Below are positions 17,606 to 25,425 of a stretch of 64,000 bases of DNA, piece after piece. Each line of letters begins with the position of its first letter. The stretch's first letter is position 1. The notes beneath the pieces were generated by a model. That model worked only from the letters and a program-made list of their open reading frames with translations. It did no database searches and was not told where the DNA came from. The translations under genes were made by a program, and so were the position numbers. The stretch is from Tepidamorphaceae bacterium (GTDB lineage Bacteria; Pseudomonadota; Alphaproteobacteria; Rhizobiales; JAKSCL01). The DNA is taken from contig JANQPO010000011.1 of the NCBI GenBank assembly GCA_028289445.1, positions 1 to 64,000 of the forward strand. The letters are read 5' to 3'.

Positions 17606-19141
17606 ATGATGCACGCACTGGCGTCGCCTGATCAGGTGCCCGTGTTGGAGCCGGAAGGCTCTCCACTGGACCGGGACATCTCCATTCAATCGCTGCACGC
17701 GGTGTTTGCTGCGATGCCGGATCCCGTCGTGATCGCGGACGAGAAGCGGGTCATTGCCGCCGTCAATCCTGCCATGCTGAAAGTCTTCGGCTATGACGAG
17801 CACGAGGTGATCGGACGCGCAAAGCTTATGCTTTATGCCGATCCGGACGAAGACGATCGGCAGATCAAATCATTCGCGGAGGCAGGGCTAGAAGCTTCGG
17901 ATCGGACGCTCGCGGACTTCCGGCGAAAGGATGGGTCCGTGTTTCAGGGACGGATCACTGCTGGAAAGTTTGGTGATCTGGATGGACAATGTTCCGGATA
18001 CTTCGGGATCATCCAGGACATCACCGACTTCTTGCACCCGAAACAGTGCCGTCAGGATGCGGACGATGTGCTTCAGCTTGCGCTTGAGGCCAATCCGGAC
18101 GGCTTCGTCGTGTTCGACGAGGAAGATCGCCTCGTTGCCTGCAACAGCGCCTATAAGGCCCTTTACGAGAAATCGAAGCCCGCGATCAGGCCGGGGGCAA
18201 CGTTCGAATCGATCTTGCGCTATGGGCTGGAACGCGGCCAATACCCGACCGCAGGAGACACGCTGGAGTCGCGAGAGGCCTGGTTGGCGGAGCGCCTGCG
18301 CCAACATCGCGATCAGGAAGCGCCGCTCATTCAAAAGATCGGCCCGCGCCGCTGGCTTCGCATCGAAGAGCGCGTGACCTCCAACAGCTTCCGCGTGGGA
18401 ACGCGAACGGATATTTCGTCCATCAAGCTGGCGGAAGAGAAACTTGCCGCGATCAACAGCGAGCTTGAGACGCGCACGATGGCGCTGGAGGAATTCGCTG
18501 CTGTCGTTTCCCACGATCTGCAGGCGCCGCTACGCCATATGACGATCTTCGCGAAGATGTTGCTCGAGATGGAAGACTTGCCCGCTGCGGGGAGCGGGCA
18601 TGTCGATCAGATCGCGCGCAGTGCCGATCGCATGCGGGCCCTGATCCGCAGCCTCCTGGACTACTGCAAGCTCGCCTATCAGCAGGTCAAACGGGAAAAG
18701 GTGAGGTTTTCCGGCATTGTGTCTGCGGCCAGCGAGCCGCTCGACTGGCAGATCGCCGAGAAAGGCGCGCTGATCACCGTGAACGACGATCCTGTTCTGT
18801 CATGCGATCCGGAGCTCTTGACCCGGGTCATCCAGAACATCCTCGAAAACGCTCTGAGATTCTCGAATGGCGAGAAACCAGTGATCGCCATCGACATCTC
18901 CCGAGGCCCTCTCGACTGGGTCATCTCGGTTTCAGACGCCGGGCCCGGTGTTGCAGCCAAGCACGCCGACCGGGTCTTTCAGATGTTTCGACAGGTCGGC
19001 GAGGACTGTAGTCAGAGAGAGGGTGGCGGGGTCGGTCTTGCCCTGTGCAAACGTATCGTCGAAAGCCATGGCGGCCGCATCTGGCTCGACACGGCTTACA
19101 CCGAAGGCTGCTGTATCCGGTTTACACTGCCGGCGGAATGA
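17606..19141 (+). CDS. Soluble PAS-domain sensor histidine kinase
   Basis: 511 residues, no membrane helix. Order: PAS (about 27-142, AAMPDPVVIADEKRVIAAVNPAM), a second PAS_7-like sensor (about 158-275, LEANPDGFVVFDEEDRLVACN), a coiled linker, HisKA with VSHDLQAPLRHM (His303), and HATPase with N-box ILENALRFS (about 412-420), G1 DAGPG (444-448) and G2 GGGVGLAL (473-480). It resembles phytochrome-type kinases in the HATPase end but has no GAF or bilin Cys. No response regulator is adjacent, so it is an orphan. A GGGAG ribosome site lies 5 bases upstream. Confidence 0.9.
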   Translation: MMHALASPDQVPVLEPEGSPLDRDISIQSLHAVFAAMPDPVVIADEKRVIAAVNPAMLKVFGYDEHEVIGRAKLMLYADPDEDDRQIKSFAEAGLEASDRTLADFRRKDGSVFQGRITAGKFGDLDGQCSGYFGIIQDITDFLHPKQCRQDADDVLQLALEANPDGFVVFDEEDRLVACNSAYKALYEKSKPAIRPGATFESILRYGLERGQYPTAGDTLESREAWLAERLRQHRDQEAPLIQKIGPRRWLRIEERVTSNSFRVGTRTDISSIKLAEEKLAAINSELETRTMALEEFAAVVSHDLQAPLRHMTIFAKMLLEMEDLPAAGSGHVDQIARSADRMRALIRSLLDYCKLAYQQVKREKVRFSGIVSAASEPLDWQIAEKGALITVNDDPVLSCDPELLTRVIQNILENALRFSNGEKPVIAIDISRGPLDWVISVSDAGPGVAAKHADRVFQMFRQVGEDCSQREGGGVGLALCKRIVESHGGRIWLDTAYTEGCCIRFTLPAE

Positions 19142-19154
19142 CGCCAACTGAGGC

Positions 19155-19613
19155 ATGGCCTCAACGTCCCCCATTTCCGACTCGACTCGGCGTCCCTTGA
19201 TCGGTGCATCGATTGCCGTGTGGCGCGATGGCCAGGTGCTGTTGGCGCAGCGTGACCGTCCGCCATTCGCCGGCACCTGGAGTTTGCCTGGCGGTTCGGT
19301 CGAGGTCGGCGAGACTGTCGAAGCGGCCGCTCTGCGCGAAGCCAAAGAGGAAACCGGCGTAAACGCGCGTTCGCTTGGACTTGCGACCTACCTCGATGTC
19401 ATCCGCAAGGATGAGGCCGGGGACATCGCCCATCACTTCGTGCTGTTGGTGTTCGCGGGTGCCTATGAGTCCGGAAAGGCCTATGCCGGCGATGGAACGC
19501 GGGCGGTATGCTGGGTCAAGCCGGAGAGAATTGCGGGATTAGAGACCACGGCGCGGTTGGGTGATGCCATCGCGGCGACGCAGGACGTTTATCGGCGATC
19601 CTTATCGGGATAG
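19155..19613 (+). CDS. Nudix hydrolase
   Basis: 152 residues with a complete Nudix box GX5EX7REUXEEXGU at residues 47-69 (G47, E53, R61, E65, E66, G68). The family hydrolyses nucleoside diphosphate derivatives. The N-terminal [23 protein letters not shown] pattern resembles the MutT/ADP-ribose pyrophosphatase group, but the substrate is not readable. It starts 13 bases after the histidine kinase stop and converges on the GNAT gene with 3 bases between stops. Confidence 0.88.
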   Translation: MASTSPISDSTRRPLIGASIAVWRDGQVLLAQRDRPPFAGTWSLPGGSVEVGETVEAAALREAKEETGVNARSLGLATYLDVIRKDEAGDIAHHFVLLVFAGAYESGKAYAGDGTRAVCWVKPERIAGLETTARLGDAIAATQDVYRRSLSG

Positions 19614-19616
19614 TCC

Positions 19617-20063
19617 CTAAGGCTTATCGGCGAACCTCTTCGTCTCATCGATCCATTTCTCCCGCACCACGACACCGCTATCGCGGTAGCCGAGCGCGTC
19701 GTAAAAGCCCAGAACCTCATGGTTCTCGGCCCGGACCATCAAGTTGATTTTCCAAACGCCCAGTTCCCGCAGCCACTCTTCAGCAGCCGCCATCATCCGG
19801 CGTCCGAGGCCGGCGCGCCGCTGCGATGGATCGACAGCCAGGTAGTAGACCGTGCCGCGATGGCCATCATGGCCGACCATCACGCTTGCAACGATGCGTC
19901 CGCCTTCGAGCCCGACACGGATCGTGGCATTCGCGGAGCTTCGAGCGAAAGCGATATCCGTGCTGGGATCGTTCCAGGGCCGAACGAGACCGGCTGCCGT
20001 CCACAATCCGACGACCGCTTCGATGTCATCGTCGGCGATTTCCCGGATAACGAGATCGCTCAC
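19617..20063 (-). CDS. GNAT-family acetyltransferase, YpeA-like
   Basis: 148 residues. The acetyl-CoA site is in VYYLAVDPSQRRAGLGRRMMAAAEEWL (RRAGLG = Q/RxxGxG/A, about 83-88). The C-terminal INLMVRAENHEVLGFYDALGYRDSG is typical of YpeA and RimI-like N-acetyltransferases. The substrate is unknown. Its ATG overlaps the TGA of the upstream FAD oxidase gene by 4 bases, so both are in one operon. Confidence 0.88.
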   Translation of the reverse strand: MSDLVIREIADDDIEAVVGLWTAAGLVRPWNDPSTDIAFARSSANATIRVGLEGGRIVASVMVGHDGHRGTVYYLAVDPSQRRAGLGRRMMAAAEEWLRELGVWKINLMVRAENHEVLGFYDALGYRDSGVVVREKWIDETKRFADKP

Positions 20064-21481
20064 AACAGCTTGCCGGGATTGAGGATGCCGTTGGGATCGA
20101 GTGCCTTTTTGATGGTCCGCATGAGCGCCATCTCCACGGGACTCTTGACCGTGGGCAAAAGCGGTCGTTTCAGGCGCCCGATGCCATGCTCGGCGGAAAT
20201 CGATCCGCCGAAGTCGGTCACGATACCGTGGATGACGGCGTTCATGCGCTCGGCTTCGGCCAGAAAATCTGCCTTGCCGGCCCCAACCGGCTGGGAAATG
20301 TTGAAGTGGATGTTGCCGTCGCCGAGATGGCCGAATGGGACGGGCCTGCAGCCTGGAACTGTTTCCACGGCAGCCGCGATCGCCTTGTCGAGAAACGCCG
20401 GCACGTCGGCAACCGGCACCGAGACATCGTGCTTGATCGAGCCGCCTTCCGGCTTTTGGATCTCCGACATGGCGTGCCGCAGCGCCCAGAAGTCGGCCGC
20501 CTGCTGGCCGCTTTCGGCAAGGACGGCATCTTCGGCCACACCGTCCTCGATCGCGTGCATGAGAACATGCTCCATTGTCGCGCGAATGCGTCCGTCGTCG
20601 ACGCCGGATGCCATTTCGGCCAGCACATACCAGTCATGTCTGCCAGCAAGCGGATCGCGTGCGCCCGGCAGGTGGTCGAGGCAGAATTGCAGGAGAATGC
20701 GCGGGATCAGCTCGAACGAAACCAAGGCCGTGCCGGCTGCCGCCTGCGCCCGGTTCAAAACATCGAGCGCTTGATGCGGCGTGGCGAGCCCGATGAAGGC
20801 CGTCTCGACCGCGCGCGGTTTTTGAAACAACTTAAGGACCGCCGCCGTGACGATGCCAAGCGTGCCCTCCGCGCCGACGAACAGGTCTTTCAAGTCGTAG
20901 CCAGTGTTGTCTTTGCGCAGGCCGCGCAGGCCGTTCCATACTGTGCCATCCGCGAGCACCACTTCGAGGCCGAGGACAAGCTCGCGGGTGTTGCCATAGG
21001 CCAGCACCGCCGTTCCGCCGGCATTGGTCGAGATGTTGCCCCCGATTTGACAGGTGCCCTGCGATCCGAGCGACAACGGGAAGAACCGGTCGACAGCATC
21101 GGCGGCCTCCTGGCACGCGGCAAGCGTCACGCCAGCCTCAACCGTCATCGTGTTGCCTTGGGGGTCGACATCGCGCACCCGGTTAAGTCGGGACAGCGAT
21201 ACGACGATCTCTGCGCCGGTCTCGAATGGGATCTGCCCGCCGACCAATCCGGTATTGCCGCCCTGTGGGACAATCGCCGTGCCGGTTTCGTTGGCAAGCT
21301 TTAGGATCGCTAAAACCTCGTCGACCGTCCCCGGCCTCAATACCGCCGGTGTTTTGCCGTGATAGGTGTCACGCCATTCAACAAGGTAGGGTGTCTGGTC
21401 GGTCGGATCGGTCAGGGCGTTGGCCGGTCCGACGATATCGATGAACCGGTCGACCACATCGGTCGAGATATCGCGAGCCAT
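20060..21481 (-). CDS. FAD-binding oxidoreductase, GlcD / D-2-hydroxyacid dehydrogenase type
   Basis: 473 residues, VAO/PCMH fold. The FAD-binding half shows VPQGGNTGLVGGQIP (about 93-107) and GSQGTCQIGGNISTNAGGTAVLAYGN (about 148-173). The C-terminal half has PFGHLGDGNIHFNIS and SISAEHGIGRLKRP, whose His residues belong to the family's active site. Relatives oxidise D-2-hydroxyglutarate, D-lactate or glycolate. The choice among these needs phylogeny. It is the first gene of a two-gene unit with the GNAT gene. Confidence 0.9.
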   Translation of the reverse strand: MARDISTDVVDRFIDIVGPANALTDPTDQTPYLVEWRDTYHGKTPAVLRPGTVDEVLAILKLANETGTAIVPQGGNTGLVGGQIPFETGAEIVVSLSRLNRVRDVDPQGNTMTVEAGVTLAACQEAADAVDRFFPLSLGSQGTCQIGGNISTNAGGTAVLAYGNTRELVLGLEVVLADGTVWNGLRGLRKDNTGYDLKDLFVGAEGTLGIVTAAVLKLFQKPRAVETAFIGLATPHQALDVLNRAQAAAGTALVSFELIPRILLQFCLDHLPGARDPLAGRHDWYVLAEMASGVDDGRIRATMEHVLMHAIEDGVAEDAVLAESGQQAADFWALRHAMSEIQKPEGGSIKHDVSVPVADVPAFLDKAIAAAVETVPGCRPVPFGHLGDGNIHFNISQPVGAGKADFLAEAERMNAVIHGIVTDFGGSISAEHGIGRLKRPLLPTVKSPVEMALMRTIKKALDPNGILNPGKLL

Positions 21482-21487
21482 GGGCTC

Positions 21488-21534
21488 AGAGCCTTCTAAA
21501 AGGAGATTGATCCAAGCGCGTCACCGAAGGCTCT
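21488..21534. repeat. 9-bp inverted repeat between small gene and FAD oxidase
   Basis: AGAGCCTTC (21488-21496) and GAAGGCTCT (21526-21534) are exact inverted copies 29 bases apart. They span the gap between the stop of the small minus-strand gene and the start of the FAD oxidase. This could be a hairpin attenuating read-through; no T-tract follows, so it is not called a terminator. Confidence 0.4.
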
Positions 21535-21697
21535 AACCGAAACAGGCCGTCCAGCCGGCGATCAGCATATCAACGAACATGGCGGAGCCATTTTTCGCCC
21601 ACAACCCGAGCGCCGCGGCGACGAGCAGGGCGCCCAGAGTCACCCACACCCAACGGGTGCGAACGGTCGCCTTGTTTGTCGTAAGGTCGGTGTCCAT
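21533..21697 (-). CDS. Small single-pass membrane protein (54 residues)
   Basis: An ATG at 21697 (read on the minus strand) runs to TAG at 21533. It encodes MDTDLTTNKATVRTRW, a hydrophobic segment WVTLGALLVAAALGLWA (about 18-34) and a second hydrophobic stretch SAMFVDMLIAGWTAC to the end. The composition is that of a genuine short membrane protein, and GC is biased to third positions. It is upstream of the FAD oxidase on the same strand, 51 bases away. The ribosome site is weak. It fills most of an otherwise empty 335-bp interval. Confidence 0.6.
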   Translation of the reverse strand: MDTDLTTNKATVRTRWVWVTLGALLVAAALGLWAKNGSAMFVDMLIAGWTACFG

Positions 21698-21786
21698 ATC
21701 GCCAGTCTATCGCACGGTCGCCTTTCGTGTGAACTGCTTTCCCCATCACGAACGCTTGGTTGGGAGTGGACGTTGTGTCGAATATA

Positions 21787-21803
21787 GGTCAACATTACTG
21801 ACC
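21787..21803. promoter_or_regulatory. Inverted repeat in the lysE promoter region
   Basis: GGTCA and TGACC are separated by 7 bases, 13 bases before the lysE-type ATG and just after a GAATATAG stretch that could serve as a -10. The spacing suits a small dimeric regulator. Evidence is symmetry only. Confidence 0.3.
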
Positions 21804-21816
21804 CAAGGAGGCTGCC

Positions 21817-22416
21817 ATGCCGCTTGACACATTCGCCGCGCTCATCGCGTTCGCCGTTGTTGCGACGTTCACGCCCGGGCCGAACACAATGATGCTGTTT
21901 GCGTCGGGCGTCAATTTCGGCTTCCAGCAGACCATTCCCCACATGATGGGGATCATCTTTGGCTTCGCCGCTCTTCTGCTGGCGGTGGGCCTCGGTCTTG
22001 GCGCGGCGTTCGAGGCCTATCCGCCGCTGCAGTTGGCACTGAAGATCGTCGGCGGTGCCTATCTGGTCTACCTGGCATTTCGGATTGCGACGACGCGCAA
22101 ACTGGGCGGCGGTACCGGCGCTTCAGCCAAACCGCTGACATTCCTTCAGGCGGCGCTCTTTCAATGGGTTAATCCGAAGGCCTGGATGATCGGCATCTCG
22201 GCGATGGCGATCTACACAAATCTGCAGGCGCCTTCAGCCTCGGCGCTGATCATCGTCGCGGTCTTTGCGGCAGTGTCGCTTCCGGGCGTCAGCGCCTGGG
22301 CCGGTTTCGGCACGGCGCTCAGAGGTTGGCTCGACGATCCGGCGCGGCTTCGGGCCTTCAATCTCACCATGGGCGCGCTGCTGCTGTTGTCGGTCTATCC
22401 GATCTTTGCGATCTGA
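21817..22416 (+). CDS. LysE-family translocator (RhtB type)
   Basis: 199 residues with six hydrophobic segments. The family signature GPNTMMLFASGVNFGFQQTIPHMMGI lies at residues 16-41, and FQWVNPKAWM at about 116-125. RhtB-type proteins export amino acids or related metabolites. An ideal AAGGAGG lies 6 bases before the ATG, which suggests efficient translation. It ends directly against the stop of the SCO gene on the other strand. Confidence 0.9.
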   Translation: MPLDTFAALIAFAVVATFTPGPNTMMLFASGVNFGFQQTIPHMMGIIFGFAALLLAVGLGLGAAFEAYPPLQLALKIVGGAYLVYLAFRIATTRKLGGGTGASAKPLTFLQAALFQWVNPKAWMIGISAMAIYTNLQAPSASALIIVAVFAAVSLPGVSAWAGFGTALRGWLDDPARLRAFNLTMGALLLLSVYPIFAI

Positions 22417-23022
22417 TCAGCTTCGCGCCAATCGCCTGAGCTTATCCACCGCAGTCTCGGCGTCTTCGCCATAAGCAATTGTGCCGAAAAACGAGCCATC
22501 CGGCTTGAACAGCAAAACGGACGCCGTGTGGTCCATCGTGTAGTCGCCGTCGTCCAACTCCACACGCTTATGGTAGATGCGAAAATCGCCGGCGACCTTG
22601 TCTATGTCCTCCCGGCTTCCGGTCAGGCCGATAATGCGATCGTCGAAGGCGGAGAGGTAGTTCGCAAGCTTCTCCGGCGTATCGCGTTCGGGATCGACGG
22701 AAATGAACAGTGCCTTGATGGACTCGCCGTCGGAACCAAGCCGGTCGAGCCAGGTGGTCATCTCGTAAAGAGTTGTCGGGCACACATCGGGGCAAAAAGT
22801 GAAGCCGAAAAAGATGGCGTGCGGCGCACCGGTTGCCGGCTCCCAGGAATAGGGCTCGCCGGTCATCGCGGTTAGCGTGAATGGCGCGCCAAGCGTTGCC
22901 GTACCCGACACCGTGCCCTTTTGTGCTCCTGGAAACAGGCCGAGTGCCGCCGCCGTCACGCCGATGACGACACCGGCAAGCAGCGCCCACAACGCGTAAC
23001 GAACGGCGGACAAGGTCGTCAT
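22417..23022 (-). CDS. SCO1/SenC family copper-delivery protein
   Basis: 201 residues: an N-terminal membrane anchor (about 8-30) and a periplasmic thioredoxin fold with the copper site FTFCPDVCPTTL (Cys77, Cys81) plus the conserved His in YTMDHTASVLL (about residue 165). SCO proteins help load the CuA centre of cytochrome c oxidase. It begins 2 bases after the PCu(A)C gene stop and is the last gene of a three-gene copper operon. Confidence 0.94.
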   Translation of the reverse strand: MTTLSAVRYALWALLAGVVIGVTAAALGLFPGAQKGTVSGTATLGAPFTLTAMTGEPYSWEPATGAPHAIFFGFTFCPDVCPTTLYEMTTWLDRLGSDGESIKALFISVDPERDTPEKLANYLSAFDDRIIGLTGSREDIDKVAGDFRIYHKRVELDDGDYTMDHTASVLLFKPDGSFFGTIAYGEDAETAVDKLRRLARS

Positions 23023-23024
23023 GA

Positions 23025-23510
23025 TCAGTTGCTGCCGTGCATGTGCTTGGGTTCGGTTGCGCCAACAGGCTGAACCATGAACATCGTCGACATGTCGCCG
23101 GCCTTCTCGAATGTCAGCGTCACATCAAGCATCTGGCCTTCTTCGAACGGCTTTTCAAGCTGCATGAACATGACGTGATCGCCACCGGGCTTGAGGGTCA
23201 CGGTTTCGCCGGCCGGCACTTCCAATCCATCGGGGAGTTCCCGCATCTTCATGACGTCGCCGTCCATGACCATGGTGTGGATCTCGACCTTTCCGACTCC
23301 ACTAACGCTGCCACCAGTCAACCTGTCGGCTTCGTCTCCGGTGTTGGTGATCATCAAAAACCCACCGCCGTTTGTCGCACCCGGCGGCGTGGCGCGCGTC
23401 CATGCTTCCTTGAGCGTCAATGTGTCGTTGGCGAGGGCGGGGAGGGCGATGAACGAAAGTGCGAATGCGCAAGCGAGCGCTACGAACGCGCTCCTTTGAA
23501 TGATAGCCAT
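23025..23510 (-). CDS. Periplasmic copper chaperone PCu(A)C
   Basis: 161 residues with a signal peptide (1-27, ending LPALAND). The copper-binding H(M)X10MX21HXM type motif can be followed as VEIHTMVMDGDVMKM and GGDHVMFM. A Met/His-rich tail (EPKHMHGSN) adds possible ligands. PCu(A)C carries Cu(I) to the CuA site together with SCO, whose gene follows directly. The gene lies 58 bases downstream of the DUF2946 gene. Confidence 0.94.
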   Translation of the reverse strand: MAIIQRSAFVALACAFALSFIALPALANDTLTLKEAWTRATPPGATNGGGFLMITNTGDEADRLTGGSVSGVGKVEIHTMVMDGDVMKMRELPDGLEVPAGETVTLKPGGDHVMFMQLEKPFEEGQMLDVTLTFEKAGDMSTMFMVQPVGATEPKHMHGSN

Positions 23511-23568
23511 AATAACCTTCCTGATTGATATCGATGTTTACCGAGCGGCTGCCCGGTCAGCGGTTCAA

Positions 23569-24000
23569 TCAGGTCAAGGGTGGCGCGCGGGGTCGGCTTT
23601 CGGCGGGCGGATCGTGGCCAAGCGCGGCTTCTGCCGCATGAGACAGTGTCGTCAAACCGGCGTCGTTTGTTCCCGTCACAAACGGAGTCTTGGCCTGGCC
23701 GGCGAGCGCCGGGACCATTGAGCATCCGGATATATGGCAAGCGGTGCAGTCGAGACTAGCCGATGCCAAATCGTCAGGCTCGCCGATCTGTTTCAGGCCT
23801 TCAGGCGTGCAGATCGTGCCTACGAACCCAGGCTGCTGATCAAGGAGGGCGGCCACGGCAGGAGACGCCGCCACCATGAAGGAGAGCCAGACCGGAAGGA
23901 GCATCAGCGCGACGGTCAAGCGCGCAATGGACCGGCGCGCCCTTCTGAGGCGCGTCAGTGCAGGGTCTCCGCAGTTCGGCTGCACAGTCATCATCGCCAT
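23569..24000 (-). CDS. DUF2946-like exported protein in the copper operon
   Basis: 143 residues. A membrane or signal segment (about 27-52) is followed by ICTPEGLKQI, a Cys cluster DCTACHISGCSM, and a C-terminal PRAPP. This order (IC..G, C..C, R.PP end) is that of DUF2946, a family often beside copper genes and TonB receptors. The Cys/His/Met content suggests metal binding. It heads the operon with PCu(A)C and SCO. Confidence 0.75.
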   Translation of the reverse strand: MAMMTVQPNCGDPALTRLRRARRSIARLTVALMLLPVWLSFMVAASPAVAALLDQQPGFVGTICTPEGLKQIGEPDDLASASLDCTACHISGCSMVPALAGQAKTPFVTGTNDAGLTTLSHAAEAALGHDPPAESRPRAPPLT

Positions 24001-24051
24001 TCTGTCTAGTCGATCTGGTGCTGTCCACCTTGATCTAGATTAAACGCGCAA

Positions 24052-25044
24052 TCACCGCCGAACCTCGTCTTCGCGCGGTGCCGCGGCGCGCTGCAGCCGA
24101 TCGACGATCGCCACTCCGAGACCGGTTTCCGGTACGGCCATCACGGCAATGGCTTCTGGCTGATGACGGTCGAGCGCGCGCAAATAGCGAAAGAGATTGG
24201 CTGCCGCACGGACCAGATCGCCGCGTGGTGACAAGTTCAGCACCTCCACGGCATTTTGGTAACCGTCCGGAATGTCGGTGCCGAACGCCAACAATGCCTC
24301 GCCGGGGCGAACATCCGTTGCATTTAAGCGCAACGGCGCGGAAGGCGCATAATGGGATGCCAGCATGCCAGGCGCCTGTGGCGTGCCATGACTGTCGGAC
24401 GCGGCAAGCGTCTCACCCAGCACGGCCTCGATATGCTCTGCCGGAACACCACCCGGCCGAAGCAGACGCGGTGTGTCGTCGACGCAAGCCACAATCGTCG
24501 ACTCGATCCCGATCCGCGTCTCGCCGCCGTCGATGATGATTTCGATTTGCCCGCCAAGATCCTCGGCGACGGCGGCAGCGGTGGTGGGGCTCAAGCGCCC
24601 GGACCGATTGGCGCTGGGACCCGCAAGCGGCCGCCCGAACCGACGGATGATTTCGCTGAGAGCCGGTTGTGAAGGCACACGCAGACCGACCGTATCGAGC
24701 CCGGCGCAGGCCAGGTCGCACACGGGGCGACCATCAAAACGGCGCGGTACGACAAGTGTCAAAGGGCCCGGCCAGAAGGCCTTTGCGAGCACCTTTGCCG
24801 GGTCGTTGAGCACACCGTGAGCGTCCGCCATCTTGGCATCGCAACAATGGGCGATCAGGGGATTGAACATCGGCCGGCCCTTGATCGCGTAAATGCGCGC
24901 CACGGCCGCCGGATCGGTCGCGTCGGCGAAAAGGCCGTAAACGGTTTCCGACGGCAAGGCGACGGCCTGTCCGCGCGCCAGACAGTCCAGCGCGGCATCG
25001 GTCGCATCCGGTGTGCCGGCCTCAAGATGTCGGGTCTCAGGCAT
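24052..25044 (-). CDS. tsaC: Threonylcarbamoyl-AMP synthase, Sua5 type
   Basis: 330 residues. The YrdC domain shows LPSETVYGLFADAT, KGRPMFNPLIAH, LACAGLDTVGLRVPSQP and AGPSANRSGRLSPTTA. An additional C-terminal Sua5 domain (about 205-330, SHYAPSAPLRL onward) separates it from short TsaC. It makes threonylcarbamoyl-adenylate from Thr, bicarbonate and ATP for t6A in ANN-decoding tRNAs. ATG 25044 is preferred over 25107, because the extra 21 residues would be encoded by the terminal repeat of a MITE-like element that lies just upstream. Confidence 0.93.
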   Translation of the reverse strand: MPETRHLEAGTPDATDAALDCLARGQAVALPSETVYGLFADATDPAAVARIYAIKGRPMFNPLIAHCCDAKMADAHGVLNDPAKVLAKAFWPGPLTLVVPRRFDGRPVCDLACAGLDTVGLRVPSQPALSEIIRRFGRPLAGPSANRSGRLSPTTAAAVAEDLGGQIEIIIDGGETRIGIESTIVACVDDTPRLLRPGGVPAEHIEAVLGETLAASDSHGTPQAPGMLASHYAPSAPLRLNATDVRPGEALLAFGTDIPDGYQNAVEVLNLSPRGDLVRAAANLFRYLRALDRHQPEAIAVMAVPETGLGVAIVDRLQRAAAPREDEVRR

Positions 25045-25081
25045 GACGTTACGTCCAAGATTGACGCTGAAACGGTGACTA

Positions 25082-25355
25082 TTAGGGTCAGGACCCCTTA
25101 ATCTCATGCAATTCTGTTTGGCGACAAGGTAGTGGAACAGGTTCGTTCAAGCGCAAGGAAAGGCTGGCTGCCTTTTCGAGCATTGAGCGGGCCTGGGTCG
25201 GTGCTTGCCGCCAAACCCGCAGGGCGCGGGCGTCTTTGCCCGCTGAATACGTCGCAAAGCTTTGAAAATGAACCATATTTCCTTCACCTACACTCCTGTT
25301 CAGCGATCAAATTCGCCCGCGCAGAATGGATGACATTAAGGGGTCCTGGCCCTAA
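25082..25355. mobile_element. MITE-like element with ~34-bp terminal inverted repeats
   Basis: The two ends, 25082-25116 and 25322-25355, are imperfect inverted copies. The first 20 or so bases (TTAGGGYCAGGACCCCTTAA) differ by one base, and similarity continues through TCAT..ATTCTG. The 274-bp body has no convincing gene. It sits between the divergent tsaC and acyl-CoA dehydrogenase genes and must carry or displace their promoters. No clear target-site duplication is visible. It resembles a non-autonomous element or a decayed insertion sequence. Confidence 0.7.
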
Positions 25356-25425
25356 AGTGCGTCGATAAAACAAGGCAAACATAAAGAGACGACGGGCATA
25401 GCGCGCGGCGGTCGGGAGGATGGCG

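Noticed and set aside
25132..25368. 78-residue plus-strand frame inside the 25-kb element
   Set aside because: No ribosome site, no domain, and it runs through the terminal repeat.
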